Source: UBA11540 sp045536425
GTDB lineage: Bacteria; Bacillota; Clostridia; Oscillospirales; Ruminococcaceae
Reading direction: 5' to 3'
Assembly: GCA_045536425.1 (NCBI GenBank)
Contig: JAZSNN010000022.1
Coordinates: 1 to 25,053 of the forward strand
Length of the DNA stretch: 25,053 nt
Shown here: positions 1 through 6,792 of the stretch, in pieces
Layout: every line of letters starts with the position of its first letter
Numbering within the stretch: position 1 is the stretch's first letter
Program-made: the position numbers and the translations under genes
Notes under the pieces: model-generated
Database searches by the model: none
Told to the model about the DNA's origin: nothing
Seen by the model: the letters and a program-made list of their open reading frames with translations, nothing else

Positions 1-153
1 CTTAAAACGGAGTGCATTTACCGCACAAAATTACAGACCTATGATGAGGCTCGCCTCCTCATAGGAGAGTACATACATTTCTACAACCACCAACGAATTC
101 AATTGAAAACAAAACTGACACCACTCGAAAAGCGATGTCAGTATGTTGCTTAA
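1..153 (+). CDS. IS3-family transposase, C-terminal fragment (5' end beyond window)
   Basis: Frame 1 is open from the first base to TAA at 151-153 and gives 50 residues. They include EYIHFYNHQRIQLK followed by LTPLEKR. This is the classic end of the IS3-family integrase core (the 'YN..R....L...tP' pattern after the catalytic Glu), so this is the OrfB/OrfAB C-terminus (family knowledge). The D, D and E catalytic residues lie upstream of the window, so activity cannot be judged. No start codon is visible because the gene is cut by the window edge. It is convergent with, and ends 14 bases from, the stop of the hydrolase gene. Confidence 0.85.
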   Translation, partial: LKTECIYRTKLQTYDEARLLIGEYIHFYNHQRIQLKTKLTPLEKRCQYVA

Positions 154-215
154 AATTAAAGATTTGCTACCATAGGGGGCGTTTTTGTACTGTCCGCACA
201 AATTGGAGCGGTACA
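1..215 (+). mobile_element. IS3/IS150-type insertion sequence, right end only
   Basis: The window opens inside an insertion sequence. Positions 1-153 encode the C-terminus of an IS3-family DDE transposase. They are followed by about 60 bases of non-coding end sequence that finishes at 215 with GGAGCGGTACA, whose reverse complement starts TGTACC. Ends of the form TGTA...TACA are typical of the IS150 group (established knowledge). The boundary at 215 is inferred from that terminal CA and from the reading frame of the neighbouring hydrolase, which turns into element sequence at this point. The left end and target duplication lie outside the window. Confidence 0.75.
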
Positions 216-1750
216 GAGCAGGTGGTTTTTTCATATATTTTGAGGGTGCTCTCTCCCACCGAAATTTGATAGGGCTTGCCGTCTATCTTCAGCGTATACG
301 GTGCGTTTGAGGTGACCTTACAGGTGCCGTTTTCGGCTATAATATCGGTGACGATATCGGCAAAGCGGAGATTTTTTATTCCCACTTTCTTCTCAAAGGT
401 CTTAGGTTTTGCCCATTCGACAACGCGGTCAAAGCCGTTTATTGTGTGAAATCCCAGCACATTTTCTATATATATTGATATGGGGCCGAGCGCTGACCAT
501 CCGCAAAAGTCCTTTCGGACAATTCCCTTTCCGTCAGCGGTGGTGGCGGGTTTATATTCCGTTGGCGAATAGCACTCCCAAATTGTGTGAGGGTCATACT
601 CGAGATAGGTCAAAAGCATATGGTCGAGGATTTTTTTGCCGACTGTGTGCGCCTCATCATAGAGGTCGTATTCACACAAGCCCTTTAATGTGACAAACGC
701 GGTGGGGAGCCACAACGCTCCTCTCCAATATCCTCCCGTTGAAACAAAGTCTGCATCATTTCTCGCGAGGGAAACAGCGGGTACCTTTCCCCCGAGGATA
801 TTCTCGTCGAAGAGTTTTTCGGAAAGTTTCTCGGCTTGTTCCTTTGTGGCGATTTTTGCGACTAGTGTCCAAAACGCTGCAGGGGTTACCACTTTATAAA
901 ACTCGTGGGTTTTTGAGTCTATATCATAATAGAAGCCGTCTTTTTCGTCCCAATAGAGCTCGTTGACAATATCCCTTTTTTCGAGATATCTTTCTTCCCA
1001 TTTTTTATGATTTTCTCGGTCGTTTGTGATTTCAAAAAGATTTGCTATCATTTTTGCAGAGAGGGCCTGCTGACAGATTGCATCGAGCCAAAGCATATCG
1101 GGGTTGTTGGGACGCTCAGATTCTGCCCTATTTCCCCTTCTTCCGCGCGGGGTGTTATCCATTCCCGAGCGTCCGCCTTCCCATTTATAGCCGTGTTTTT
1201 CAGCTTTCAGGCAGGTTTCACAATGGACGTTCTCGGGAGTTTGTTGTTCCTTGAGATTTTCCATCCATTCATAGTGCTTTTGCAGAAATTGAGTATCATA
1301 CAACAGATACTTGATGCGGTTTATATCAGCGCTAAAAAGCGCATTTTCATATTCCGCCCACGCAAAAAGCGGAGGGTTATCGGCAATATGCACCTCAATA
1401 TTCTTTGGTACTCCGAAAACAGCGTGGGTCCATTCGGGCTCGTTTTCGGTGGGGATTATTGCGGGAAGTTTTTTGCCGTTGTATAAAACTTCATAGAAGT
1501 TATCCAGACTTTCAACTCCCGGAAAGATTTCTCTTGCGAATTTGCAGAACATCGACATAAAACAGGTATCCCATATCCATATCTGCGTATCACAAAACGC
1601 TTCGTCCATATAGGGAGTTTGAGGCATACCTTCGATTTCTTTGATATGCTCAAAAGCTAGTTCCCACGCCTTTTGATACAGAAGGTCGTACTGCGGGTAG
1701 TCCTTGCATATGGGCTTCGGTATATGGTTTTTCCAGTTTTTATTGTCCAT
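167..1750 (-). CDS. GH63/MGH1-like glycoside hydrolase, 3' end replaced by IS sequence
   Basis: The 527-residue product has the (alpha/alpha)6-barrel pattern of the GH63/mannosylglycerate-hydrolase-like and glycogen-debranching group. WIWDTCF (about 58-64) forms the sugar-binding start. SGMDNTPRG (195-203) carries the likely general acid D198. GGYWRGALW (339-347) is the barrel signature. IWECYSPTEY (390-399) carries the likely base E392, and FCGWSALGPI follows. It probably hydrolyses an alpha-linked disaccharide or glycoconjugate in the cytoplasm; no signal peptide is visible and the substrate is unknown. The start is set by GAGGAAG just upstream and by a good promoter. The last 15 codons and the stop come from the adjoining IS end (167-215). 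The native protein probably ended only slightly beyond residue 511, so the catalytic domain looks intact. Confidence 0.8.
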   Translation of the reverse strand: MDNKNWKNHIPKPICKDYPQYDLLYQKAWELAFEHIKEIEGMPQTPYMDEAFCDTQIWIWDTCFMSMFCKFAREIFPGVESLDNFYEVLYNGKKLPAIIPTENEPEWTHAVFGVPKNIEVHIADNPPLFAWAEYENALFSADINRIKYLLYDTQFLQKHYEWMENLKEQQTPENVHCETCLKAEKHGYKWEGGRSGMDNTPRGRRGNRAESERPNNPDMLWLDAICQQALSAKMIANLFEITNDRENHKKWEERYLEKRDIVNELYWDEKDGFYYDIDSKTHEFYKVVTPAAFWTLVAKIATKEQAEKLSEKLFDENILGGKVPAVSLARNDADFVSTGGYWRGALWLPTAFVTLKGLCEYDLYDEAHTVGKKILDHMLLTYLEYDPHTIWECYSPTEYKPATTADGKGIVRKDFCGWSALGPISIYIENVLGFHTINGFDRVVEWAKPKTFEKKVGIKNLRFADIVTDIIAENGTCKVTSNAPYTLKIDGKPYQISVGESTLKIYEKTTCSVPLQFVRTVQKRPLW

Positions 1751-1780
1751 ATCTTCCTCGCAAAAACATTTCTTTTTTCT

Positions 1781-1809
1781 ATCATATCACAACCAAAGAA
1801 AACTGACAA
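1781..1809 (-). promoter_or_regulatory. sigma-A promoter of the glycoside hydrolase gene
   Basis: On the minus strand TTGTCA (1809-1804) and TATGAT (1786-1781) are separated by exactly 17 bases. The start codon at 1750 lies about 24 bases below the expected transcription start. The -35 box sits directly beyond the T-run of the upstream terminator. Confidence 0.75.
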
Positions 1810-1810
1810 C

Positions 1811-1840
1811 AAAAAACTCACGGAAATTACTTTCCGTGAG
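1811..1840 (-). terminator. Rho-independent terminator after the DUF2500-like gene
   Basis: There is a perfect 10-bp stem, CTCACGGAAA (1817-1826) with TTTCCGTGAG (1831-1840), and a 4-base loop. On the minus strand six T follow (1816-1811). A shorter T-run on the plus strand could make it bidirectional. It ends the leftward operon that runs down from obg. Confidence 0.85.
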
Positions 1841-1854
1841 AGTTTTTAATGTGT

Positions 1855-2262
1855 TTATTCTATCGGTTCACCTTCGCCAAAATCAAAAAATATTCCGTCG
1901 TAGGTTACCAAATCTCCCGTTTGGTAGATTTCGCATTTTTCGAAAATCTCTTGTGTGACTCGATACTCCCTTGTTTCGCCATCATCAGTCAAGAACGATA
2001 CAAAAAATACAATTTCGTGGTTAGGACTTTTTACAGAGCCGGTTGAAGCGACAGCTGTTCTTTTATCCGTAACTCTTGCACCGATTATCTCGGGAGGGAT
2101 TTCCTCGATAGGTTCGTTAAAGGTTTTTTCAAGTTGTTTTTTACTCGGGAAAAACGCTTGTTTTATAGATAGAACTGCCACAGCAACCATAACCGCAACA
2201 CCTATTAACAAGATGCCTAACGGGGATAAAAACTCGGCAATGTCGTGAATTATCAATGTCAT
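1855..2262 (-). CDS. DUF2500-like single-pass membrane protein
   Basis: This 135-residue protein has one hydrophobic helix at about 13-33 (LGILLIGVAVMVAVAVL), a short acidic linker, and a C-terminal beta-rich domain. The pattern ARVTDKRTAV...FFVSFLTDDGE...YRVTQEIFEKCEIYQTGDLVTYDGIFFDF resembles the DUF2500 family: a small membrane protein with a cytosolic OB-like or YitT-unrelated beta domain, function unknown. Its ATG overlaps the stop of the upstream HPr-kinase-like gene as ATGA (2262-2259), so the two are probably translationally coupled. It is the last gene before the terminator at 1811-1840. The family call rests on pattern recognition, not on a search. Confidence 0.65.
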   Translation of the reverse strand: MTLIIHDIAEFLSPLGILLIGVAVMVAVAVLSIKQAFFPSKKQLEKTFNEPIEEIPPEIIGARVTDKRTAVASTGSVKSPNHEIVFFVSFLTDDGETREYRVTQEIFEKCEIYQTGDLVTYDGIFFDFGEGEPIE

Positions 2263-2969
2263 TGTTTACTCCTTTTCAACGCATTGTAGCAAACCTCTGC
2301 CGCTTCGGGAGAGATATTGCAGTGCATACAGTATGCGGGAGTGGCAGACACGAGCTTATCGAGAAGGTCGAGCGTGATTTCCGCCTTTTTTATATCAACC
2401 GGAAGAATAACTTGTTTTATTATTCTTCTCACCGTTTCGTCTGCGGACTGTTTTTCGATAAAGTTATCCTCGCTGCGTTCGATAAAGCAGAGGGCGTTGA
2501 TTGTGGTTTTGGTATTTGTATTGAAGCCTTCTTTTCCACACCAAGGAGTGCCGTATGCGTAGAATCTGCCATCTACAAGTCGCACTATAGGTTTGTCACC
2601 GTTGACAATGGTGAGTCTATCGCCGAGCATCGCCTGCCACAAGCGTGTGTGGGTGGACTTTCCGACTCCGCTTCGTGCCAAAAATGCGTAGCCCTTGCCG
2701 TCTACGTCTACCACCGCTGCGTGAAGAAGTATTGCATCGTAGGAAAGAACGTCAAGGCAGATCCTTCGATAGATACAGACCGATTCTGCATATCCCCTAT
2801 CGGTGATGTCGTTTACCGAGAGTTCTTTTTCTATCTCCTCTTCGGTGACAGAAACCGAAAAGTCGGGGGCATCATCCCCGTCGTAGAGGTAGTTTTTGCA
2901 AAGCTTGTCGGTGTAGTCATATTTATTTTTCAGTTCAACAATGAAATCGGCTATCTTGTAGGTCGCCAT
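2259..2969 (-). CDS. HPr-kinase/PEP-carboxykinase-like ATP-binding protein
   Basis: The 236-residue product carries a P-loop ARSGVGKST (98-106) preceded by LLHAAVV (81-87), then GDKPIVR (124-130) and GTPWCGKEG (140-148). This order is typical of the HprK-like kinase fold, seen in stand-alone relatives that often accompany PqqD or RiPP clusters (family knowledge). The HprK signature regions needed to phosphorylate HPr are not obvious, so calling it HprK itself would be wrong. No PqqD-like or peptide-precursor gene is adjacent. It sits below a YitT-family gene, and its stop overlaps the start of the DUF2500-like gene (ATGA). The substrate is unknown. Its placement in the obg-mrnC transcript may be simple read-through grouping. 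Confidence 0.7.
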   Translation of the reverse strand: MATYKIADFIVELKNKYDYTDKLCKNYLYDGDDAPDFSVSVTEEEIEKELSVNDITDRGYAESVCIYRRICLDVLSYDAILLHAAVVDVDGKGYAFLARSGVGKSTHTRLWQAMLGDRLTIVNGDKPIVRLVDGRFYAYGTPWCGKEGFNTNTKTTINALCFIERSEDNFIEKQSADETVRRIIKQVILPVDIKKAEITLDLLDKLVSATPAYCMHCNISPEAAEVCYNALKRSKQ

Positions 2970-2986
2970 AGCTGCCTCCTGAAAAA

Positions 2987-3862
2987 TTATTGGTCGTTGA
3001 GCTTTTTAAATCCTTCTCCCGCAATCTCACTTGCTTCGGAAACTATCATAAACGCCATTGGGTCAACGGTTTTTACGAGTCTTTTCAGTTTATAGAACTG
3101 ACTCGGTCTGACCGCGGTCATTATGACGTTTTTGTCATCCTTTTTATAGGCGCCCGAAGCCTTTAGGAAGGTGGCTCCTCTGCCTATCTTTTCGAGGATG
3201 TTTTTAACAATCTCTTCGCTGTTGTTGGAAACTATCAGCACGAGTTTTCCTTTATCTCCGCCATAGACGATAGTGTCTATTCCCTTTGAGGTAACAAACA
3301 TCGAGATGAACGCGAAAAACGCAGACTCGATATTTCCGTATACCACTGCAGACACTGCAACTACCACAAGGTCAACCGCAAAAAGCATTTTGCCCGTAGA
3401 AAGAAAGGGGAATTTTAGTCTGATGAGCGAGGATATAATATCTGTACCACCTGTTGTAAATCCTCTTGCGAAAACCATTCCAAGTCCCGCTCCGTTTAAT
3501 ATTCCGCCGAATATCGCAGCGAGCATTCTTGCCTGTTCACCGCCCGTATACACGGGTATAAAGGGAGTCACGTAGTCGGTGAAGATTGTAAACAGAAGGA
3601 TAGAAACGAGTGTTTTTAGGCAGAAGTTCTTTCCAATAAACTTCCACGCCAAAAGAAGTATCGGCACATTCATCAAAAGAGATGCAAAACCGATGTTTAT
3701 ATCAAAAAGGTAGTTGAGCATAGTTGCGACACCCGTTACTCCACCGGGCGCGATGTTGTTGGGTGCGGTGAAGCAATGGGTTGCAAGAGCGTATAAAAAC
3801 GTTCCTACAACAAGAAAAGCGAGGTCAAGTATCAGTTCCCTACTAATCTCAATCTTCTTCAT
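2987..3862 (-). CDS. YitT family (DUF161/DUF2179) membrane protein
   Basis: From the chosen ATG at 3862 the product has 291 residues. About five or six hydrophobic segments cover residues 10-195; they include GTFLYALATHCFTAPNNIAP and the conserved ARGFTTGGTDI. A soluble C-terminal DUF2179 domain follows at about 205-281, with VMTAVRP-type strands (IMTAVRPSQFYKLK). The family is widespread in Firmicutes; its transport role is not established. I prefer the start at 3862 (MKKIEIS) because GGAGAG lies just upstream and the longer in-frame ATGs at 3874 and 3904 run deep into mrnC. Even so, the gene overlaps the mrnC stop (3849) by 14 bases, which implies coupling. Confidence 0.88.
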   Translation of the reverse strand: MKKIEISRELILDLAFLVVGTFLYALATHCFTAPNNIAPGGVTGVATMLNYLFDINIGFASLLMNVPILLLAWKFIGKNFCLKTLVSILLFTIFTDYVTPFIPVYTGGEQARMLAAIFGGILNGAGLGMVFARGFTTGGTDIISSLIRLKFPFLSTGKMLFAVDLVVVAVSAVVYGNIESAFFAFISMFVTSKGIDTIVYGGDKGKLVLIVSNNSEEIVKNILEKIGRGATFLKASGAYKKDDKNVIMTAVRPSQFYKLKRLVKTVDPMAFMIVSEASEIAGEGFKKLNDQ

Positions 3863-4286
3863 CTTTCTCTCCATTCTCTTTGATTGCCTTTGCCATAATG
3901 TCAAAGAGCTCTCTTATCCTTTCCTGTTTGTCGGTGAGGTAGAGGTATCCAAAAAGCGCCTCGACAGCCGTCGCTTTTCTATAATCACAAGGGTCGGCGT
4001 GTTTTGGAACCTTACTTGAGGTGCTGTTTCTTCCGCGCTTGTAGATAGCCTCCTCGTCCTCGCTGAGAAGGGGCAGAATTGCATCTGCGCCTATTGACTG
4101 TGCCTCAGCACACACAAACTTCACAGAGGTTTTGTGAAGCATATATGCAGGCATTGAGCCATTTTCTGCCACTACCATCGAGCGAACAAGAAGCTCGTAT
4201 ATTCCGTCGCCGATATATGCAAGCGTCACGGGGTTTAGAAGCTTTGGATTTTTTGCGGTTTCTTCCTGCGCTATCGTAAAAAACAC
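3849..4286 (-). CDS. mrnC: Mini-ribonuclease III (23S rRNA maturation)
   Basis: A 145-residue RNase III catalytic domain without a double-stranded RNA-binding domain, the hallmark of Mini-III. LAYIGDGIYELLVR (22-35) contains the catalytic acid D27, and a second acidic motif lies in KATAVEALFGYLYLT. In Firmicutes the enzyme trims the 23S rRNA ends (established). It follows obg with 3 bases between, and its 3' end overlaps the YitT gene. The start is uncertain. GTG at 4286 is itself part of the only Shine-Dalgarno-like sequence (AGAGGTG). The next in-frame possibilities are a non-standard ACG (4277) or ATA (4274), so the first four residues may not exist in the real protein. Confidence 0.92.
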   Translation of the reverse strand: MFFTIAQEETAKNPKLLNPVTLAYIGDGIYELLVRSMVVAENGSMPAYMLHKTSVKFVCAEAQSIGADAILPLLSEDEEAIYKRGRNSTSSKVPKHADPCDYRKATAVEALFGYLYLTDKQERIRELFDIMAKAIKENGEKDEED

Positions 4287-4289
4287 CTC

Positions 4290-5570
4290 TTACTTAACGT
4301 AATCAAAATCAAAGTCGAGAATGCTGACGGTATCACCCTCCTGCACTCCCATCTTCTCGAGTCTATCGATAATTCCGCTGGAGCGGAGGACTCTCTGGAA
4401 GTACTGCAAGGATTCGTAGTCGTCGGGATTTATATTTCCGAACACCGACATCAGCCAATCGGCTTCTACTATATAAACGCCATCCTCGACGGTTATTTCA
4501 AATTTCTTGAGTCTATTGTCGTTTTCGTCGGTCATAGGCGCTGCCTCGGGCTCGTATACTCTAATGGGCGGAAGCTTGTCGAGCTCCTTTGCCATTATGT
4601 TCACGATATTTTGTGTACCCGTTACGGTTGCAGCGGACATCTGTGCAAACTGATAACCCTGCTCCTCAATAAACTCTTTAAACTCTGCTATCTGCTCCTC
4701 AGTTGCGAGGTCACATTTGTTTGCAACGACAATCTGAGGACGGTTTGAAAGCTCCTCGTTGAAGTTTTTGAGCTCTCTGTTTATTGCAACAAAGTCTTCC
4801 TTTGGGTCTCTTCCCTCGCATCCCGAAACATCAACTATATGCACGATAAGTCGGCATCTTTCAACGTGTCTTAAAAACTCGTGGCCGAGACCTATTCCCT
4901 CACTTGCGCCCTCGATAAGACCGGGAATATCAGCGACGACAAAGGATTTCTCATCTGCAATTCTGACAACTCCCAAAACAGGGGTGAGGGTTGTGAAGTG
5001 ATAGTTTGCAATTTTGGGCTTTGCTTGGCTTATCACCGAGATAAATGTGGATTTTCCTACGTTTGGGAAACCAACGAGTCCCACGTCTGCAAGAAGCTTG
5101 AGCTCAAGCTCAACGTCAAACTTCTCGCCCGAAAGACCGGGTTTTGCAAACTTTGGTATCTGTCTTGTGGGGGTTGCAAAGTGGGTGTTACCCCATCCAC
5201 CGCGACCGCCCTTTGCGATTATTACGGGCTCGTCCGTGGAGATATCAGCAAGAAGTCTACCCGTATTAGCGTCGCGCACAAGTGTTCCCATAGGAACACG
5301 GATAACAAGGTCCTCACCTTTTTTACCAAAGCAACGCTTGGACCTTCCGGGCTCGCCGGGCTGTGCCGAGTAGTTCTTTTTATACTTGAAATCTATGAGT
5401 GTTGAAATATTTGTATCAGCCTTGAAAACGACATTACCGCCGTTTCCGCCGTCACCGCCGTCGGGTCCGCCCGATGCTACATATTTTTCTCTGTGAAAGG
5501 AAACCGCTCCGTTTCCTCCGTCACCTGCTTTGACGGTAATCCTAGCCTTGTCTACAAACATTGTGCTCAC
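4290..5570 (-). CDS. obg: GTPase Obg/CgtA, 50S assembly
   Basis: The 426-residue product has three parts. The glycine-rich Obg domain (1-158) includes GGPDGGDGGNGG. The G domain has P-loop GFPNVGKST (167-175), DIPG (214-217) and NKCD. The C-terminal OCT domain covers about 345-426. This is a full-length Firmicutes-type Obg, which links GTP state to large-subunit assembly. The start is supported by AGAGGTGA five bases upstream of ATG 5570. A terminator (5601-5626) separates it from rpmA. A TACAAT-like -10 lies shortly upstream, but I find no convincing -35, so transcription may partly depend on read-through. Together with rplU, prp, rpmA and mrnC it forms a ribosome-maturation cluster. Confidence 0.97.
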   Translation of the reverse strand: MSTMFVDKARITVKAGDGGNGAVSFHREKYVASGGPDGGDGGNGGNVVFKADTNISTLIDFKYKKNYSAQPGEPGRSKRCFGKKGEDLVIRVPMGTLVRDANTGRLLADISTDEPVIIAKGGRGGWGNTHFATPTRQIPKFAKPGLSGEKFDVELELKLLADVGLVGFPNVGKSTFISVISQAKPKIANYHFTTLTPVLGVVRIADEKSFVVADIPGLIEGASEGIGLGHEFLRHVERCRLIVHIVDVSGCEGRDPKEDFVAINRELKNFNEELSNRPQIVVANKCDLATEEQIAEFKEFIEEQGYQFAQMSAATVTGTQNIVNIMAKELDKLPPIRVYEPEAAPMTDENDNRLKKFEITVEDGVYIVEADWLMSVFGNINPDDYESLQYFQRVLRSSGIIDRLEKMGVQEGDTVSILDFDFDYVK

Positions 5571-5592
5571 CTCTTTAATATTGTACCATTAG

Positions 5593-5626
5593 TGCCAAAA
5601 AAAATCCCGAGGGACCTCGGGATTTT
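5593..5626 (-). terminator. Terminator between rpmA and obg
   Basis: An 11-bp stem is formed by AAAATCCCGAG (5601-5611) and CTCGGGATTTT (5616-5626) with a 4-base loop. On the minus strand it runs directly into a stretch of eight T. It is well placed to end the rplU-prp-rpmA transcript ten bases after the rpmA stop. Confidence 0.9.
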
Positions 5627-5635
5627 ATGTTTGGA

Positions 5636-5920
5636 TTATTCAGCTACCTCTACGATGCGAACTCTCTTGCGGTCGCGTCCCATACGCTCGAACTTGACCT
5701 TTCCGTCTTTGAGTGCAAAGAGTGTATCATCGGATCCGCGTCCTACGTTCTCACCCGCATGGATGTGTGTTCCGCGCTGACGTACCAAAATGTTACCAGC
5801 CAGAACGAACTGACCGTCTGCACGCTTTACGCCAAGACGCTTGGACTCGGAATCACGTCCGTTCTTTGTGGAGCCCATTCCCTTTTTATGAGCAAAGAAC
5901 TGCATACTGATTCTAATCAT
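5636..5920 (-). CDS. rpmA: 50S ribosomal protein L27 with cleavable N-terminal extension
   Basis: The 94-residue L27 has the highly conserved block KKGMGSTKNGRDSESKRLGVK. It begins MIRISMQFFAHKKG. In Firmicutes a short extension ending in QFFA or a similar sequence is removed by the protease Prp, exposing the mature L27 N-terminus near the peptidyl-transferase centre (established). Here the extension matches that pattern, with predicted cleavage just after the FF(A) residues. The prp gene lies five bases upstream in the same operon. The start at 5920 is supported by GGAGGTG eight bases upstream. Confidence 0.97.
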   Translation of the reverse strand: MIRISMQFFAHKKGMGSTKNGRDSESKRLGVKRADGQFVLAGNILVRQRGTHIHAGENVGRGSDDTLFALKDGKVKFERMGRDRKRVRIVEVAE

Positions 5921-5925
5921 TACAG

Positions 5926-6240
5926 TTACACCTCCGATATTACTATTGTGATATTTTTCTCGAATTCTTCTTTCAGCAACTCCGCTTGTAGATGGAGTGC
6001 CGCTATGAGTCTTGAAGCATCGCTGTTTTTCTCGGTGAGTCTAACAGAAATTCTGTTTTCGTCCACCTGCACGTCGGCTTTTGCTAAGAAAATCTCGGTT
6101 ATCGCGTTTGTAACGGTCTGCACTGCAGAAGAAACTGCCGCACAACAAACATCCATTCCGTGCTCTGCATAGCCTGCATGTCCCGATATTTGAAATCCCG
6201 TATAGTTGCCGTCGTGAATTTCGAAAACTGTCTTCACCAT
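5926..6240 (-). CDS. prp: Ribosomal-processing cysteine protease Prp
   Basis: A 104-residue YsxB/Prp protein. The catalytic dyad is visible: H21 in ISGHAGYA and C33 (or neighbouring C32) in MDVCCAAVS. The downstream VQTVTNAI helix is also family-typical. Prp cleaves the N-terminal extension of L27. In Firmicutes the gene sits between rplU and rpmA, exactly as here. It starts 3 bases after the rplU stop. No clear Shine-Dalgarno precedes it, so it is probably translated by coupling from rplU, which would keep a protease at lower level than the ribosomal proteins (inference). Confidence 0.96.
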   Translation of the reverse strand: MVKTVFEIHDGNYTGFQISGHAGYAEHGMDVCCAAVSSAVQTVTNAITEIFLAKADVQVDENRISVRLTEKNSDASRLIAALHLQAELLKEEFEKNITIVISEV

Positions 6241-6243
6241 ATC

Positions 6244-6555
6244 TTATGCGTTGATAGACTGGATCTGGATCTGAGTATAGGGCTGTCTGTGACCTTTCTT
6301 GGTCTTAGAGTCCTTCTTAGATCTGTACTTGAAGACAACGATCTTCTTTCCCTTGCCGTTCTTGAGAACCTTTGCGCTTACCTTTGCTCCTTCAACTACG
6401 GGAGTTCCGATAACAGCTCCGTCCTCTTTGCCGACAACGATTACTTTGTCAAAGTCAACTACATCGTCAGCCTTGACATCGAGCTTCTCGATGAAAAGGA
6501 TATCGCCTTCTTCTACGCGATACTGCTTTCCGCCGGTTTCGATCACTGCGTACAT
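6244..6555 (-). CDS. rplU: 50S ribosomal protein L21
   Basis: A 103-residue L21 of normal length. It opens MYAVIETGGKQYRVEEGD and ends with the RNA-binding KKGHRQPYTQIQIQ segment before the stop. It is the first gene of rplU-prp-rpmA. AGGTG eight bases upstream of the ATG acts as ribosome site. Expression is probably controlled through the leader RNA described at 6556-6636. Confidence 0.97.
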   Translation of the reverse strand: MYAVIETGGKQYRVEEGDILFIEKLDVKADDVVDFDKVIVVGKEDGAVIGTPVVEGAKVSAKVLKNGKGKKIVVFKYRSKKDSKTKKGHRQPYTQIQIQSINA

Positions 6556-6636
6556 TTTCTGGCACCTGCCTTTTACTTATAAAACTCGCTGTCGCAAGGC
6601 GGATTTTACTCGCTTTTGAGCCTTACACATGCGGCA
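6556..6636 (-). ncRNA. L21 leader-like 5' UTR (candidate autoregulatory element)
   Basis: About 80 bases lie between the rplU promoter and start. Reading along the mRNA, three short blocks appear: AAGGC (6624-6620), GCCTT (6600-6596) and AAGGC (6572-6568). The middle block can pair with either flank, and the third is next to the ribosome site. The sequence GCCGCATGTGTAAGGC resembles the Rfam L21 leader of low-GC Gram-positives from memory. The pairing switch is my inference. Confidence 0.6.
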
Positions 6637-6642
6637 ACAAAT

Positions 6643-6671
6643 ATGATACCACATCTTTTGCAAAAAGTCAA
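6643..6671 (-). promoter_or_regulatory. sigma-A promoter of rplU-prp-rpmA
   Basis: On the minus strand TTGACT (6671-6666) and TATCAT (6648-6643) are spaced by 17 bases. Transcription would start near 6636, at the beginning of the leader. Confidence 0.8.
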
Positions 6672-6728
6672 ACTTTTTTTGATATTTTTACCTTTAAAAT
6701 AAAAAATTAAAAAATATCACGCCTCATA

Positions 6729-6758
6729 TTGTCAAAAGCCTATATTTAGGTGTATAAT
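6729..6758 (+). promoter_or_regulatory. sigma-A promoter of the murC operon
   Basis: TTGTCA (6729-6734) and a consensus TATAAT (6753-6758) are separated by 18 bases. The murC ATG lies about 28 bases below the expected start. It is divergent from the rplU promoter in the 237-base intergenic space. Confidence 0.8.
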
Positions 6759-6792
6759 ATATTGTGATATACTATCGAGATGGGGCTTTGAT

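Noticed and set aside
2256..3095. Plus-strand open frame (279 codons) opposite the HPr-kinase-like gene
   Set aside because: Antisense to a frame with a clear P-loop and coupled neighbours. The predicted protein has no recognisable motif.
6745..6775. NrdR-box-like AT-rich sequence upstream of murC, whose operon ends in nrdR
   Set aside because: Only the right half (ATATATTGTGA) fits the consensus. The left half does not, and there is no second box about 30 bases away. It largely overlaps the promoter -10.
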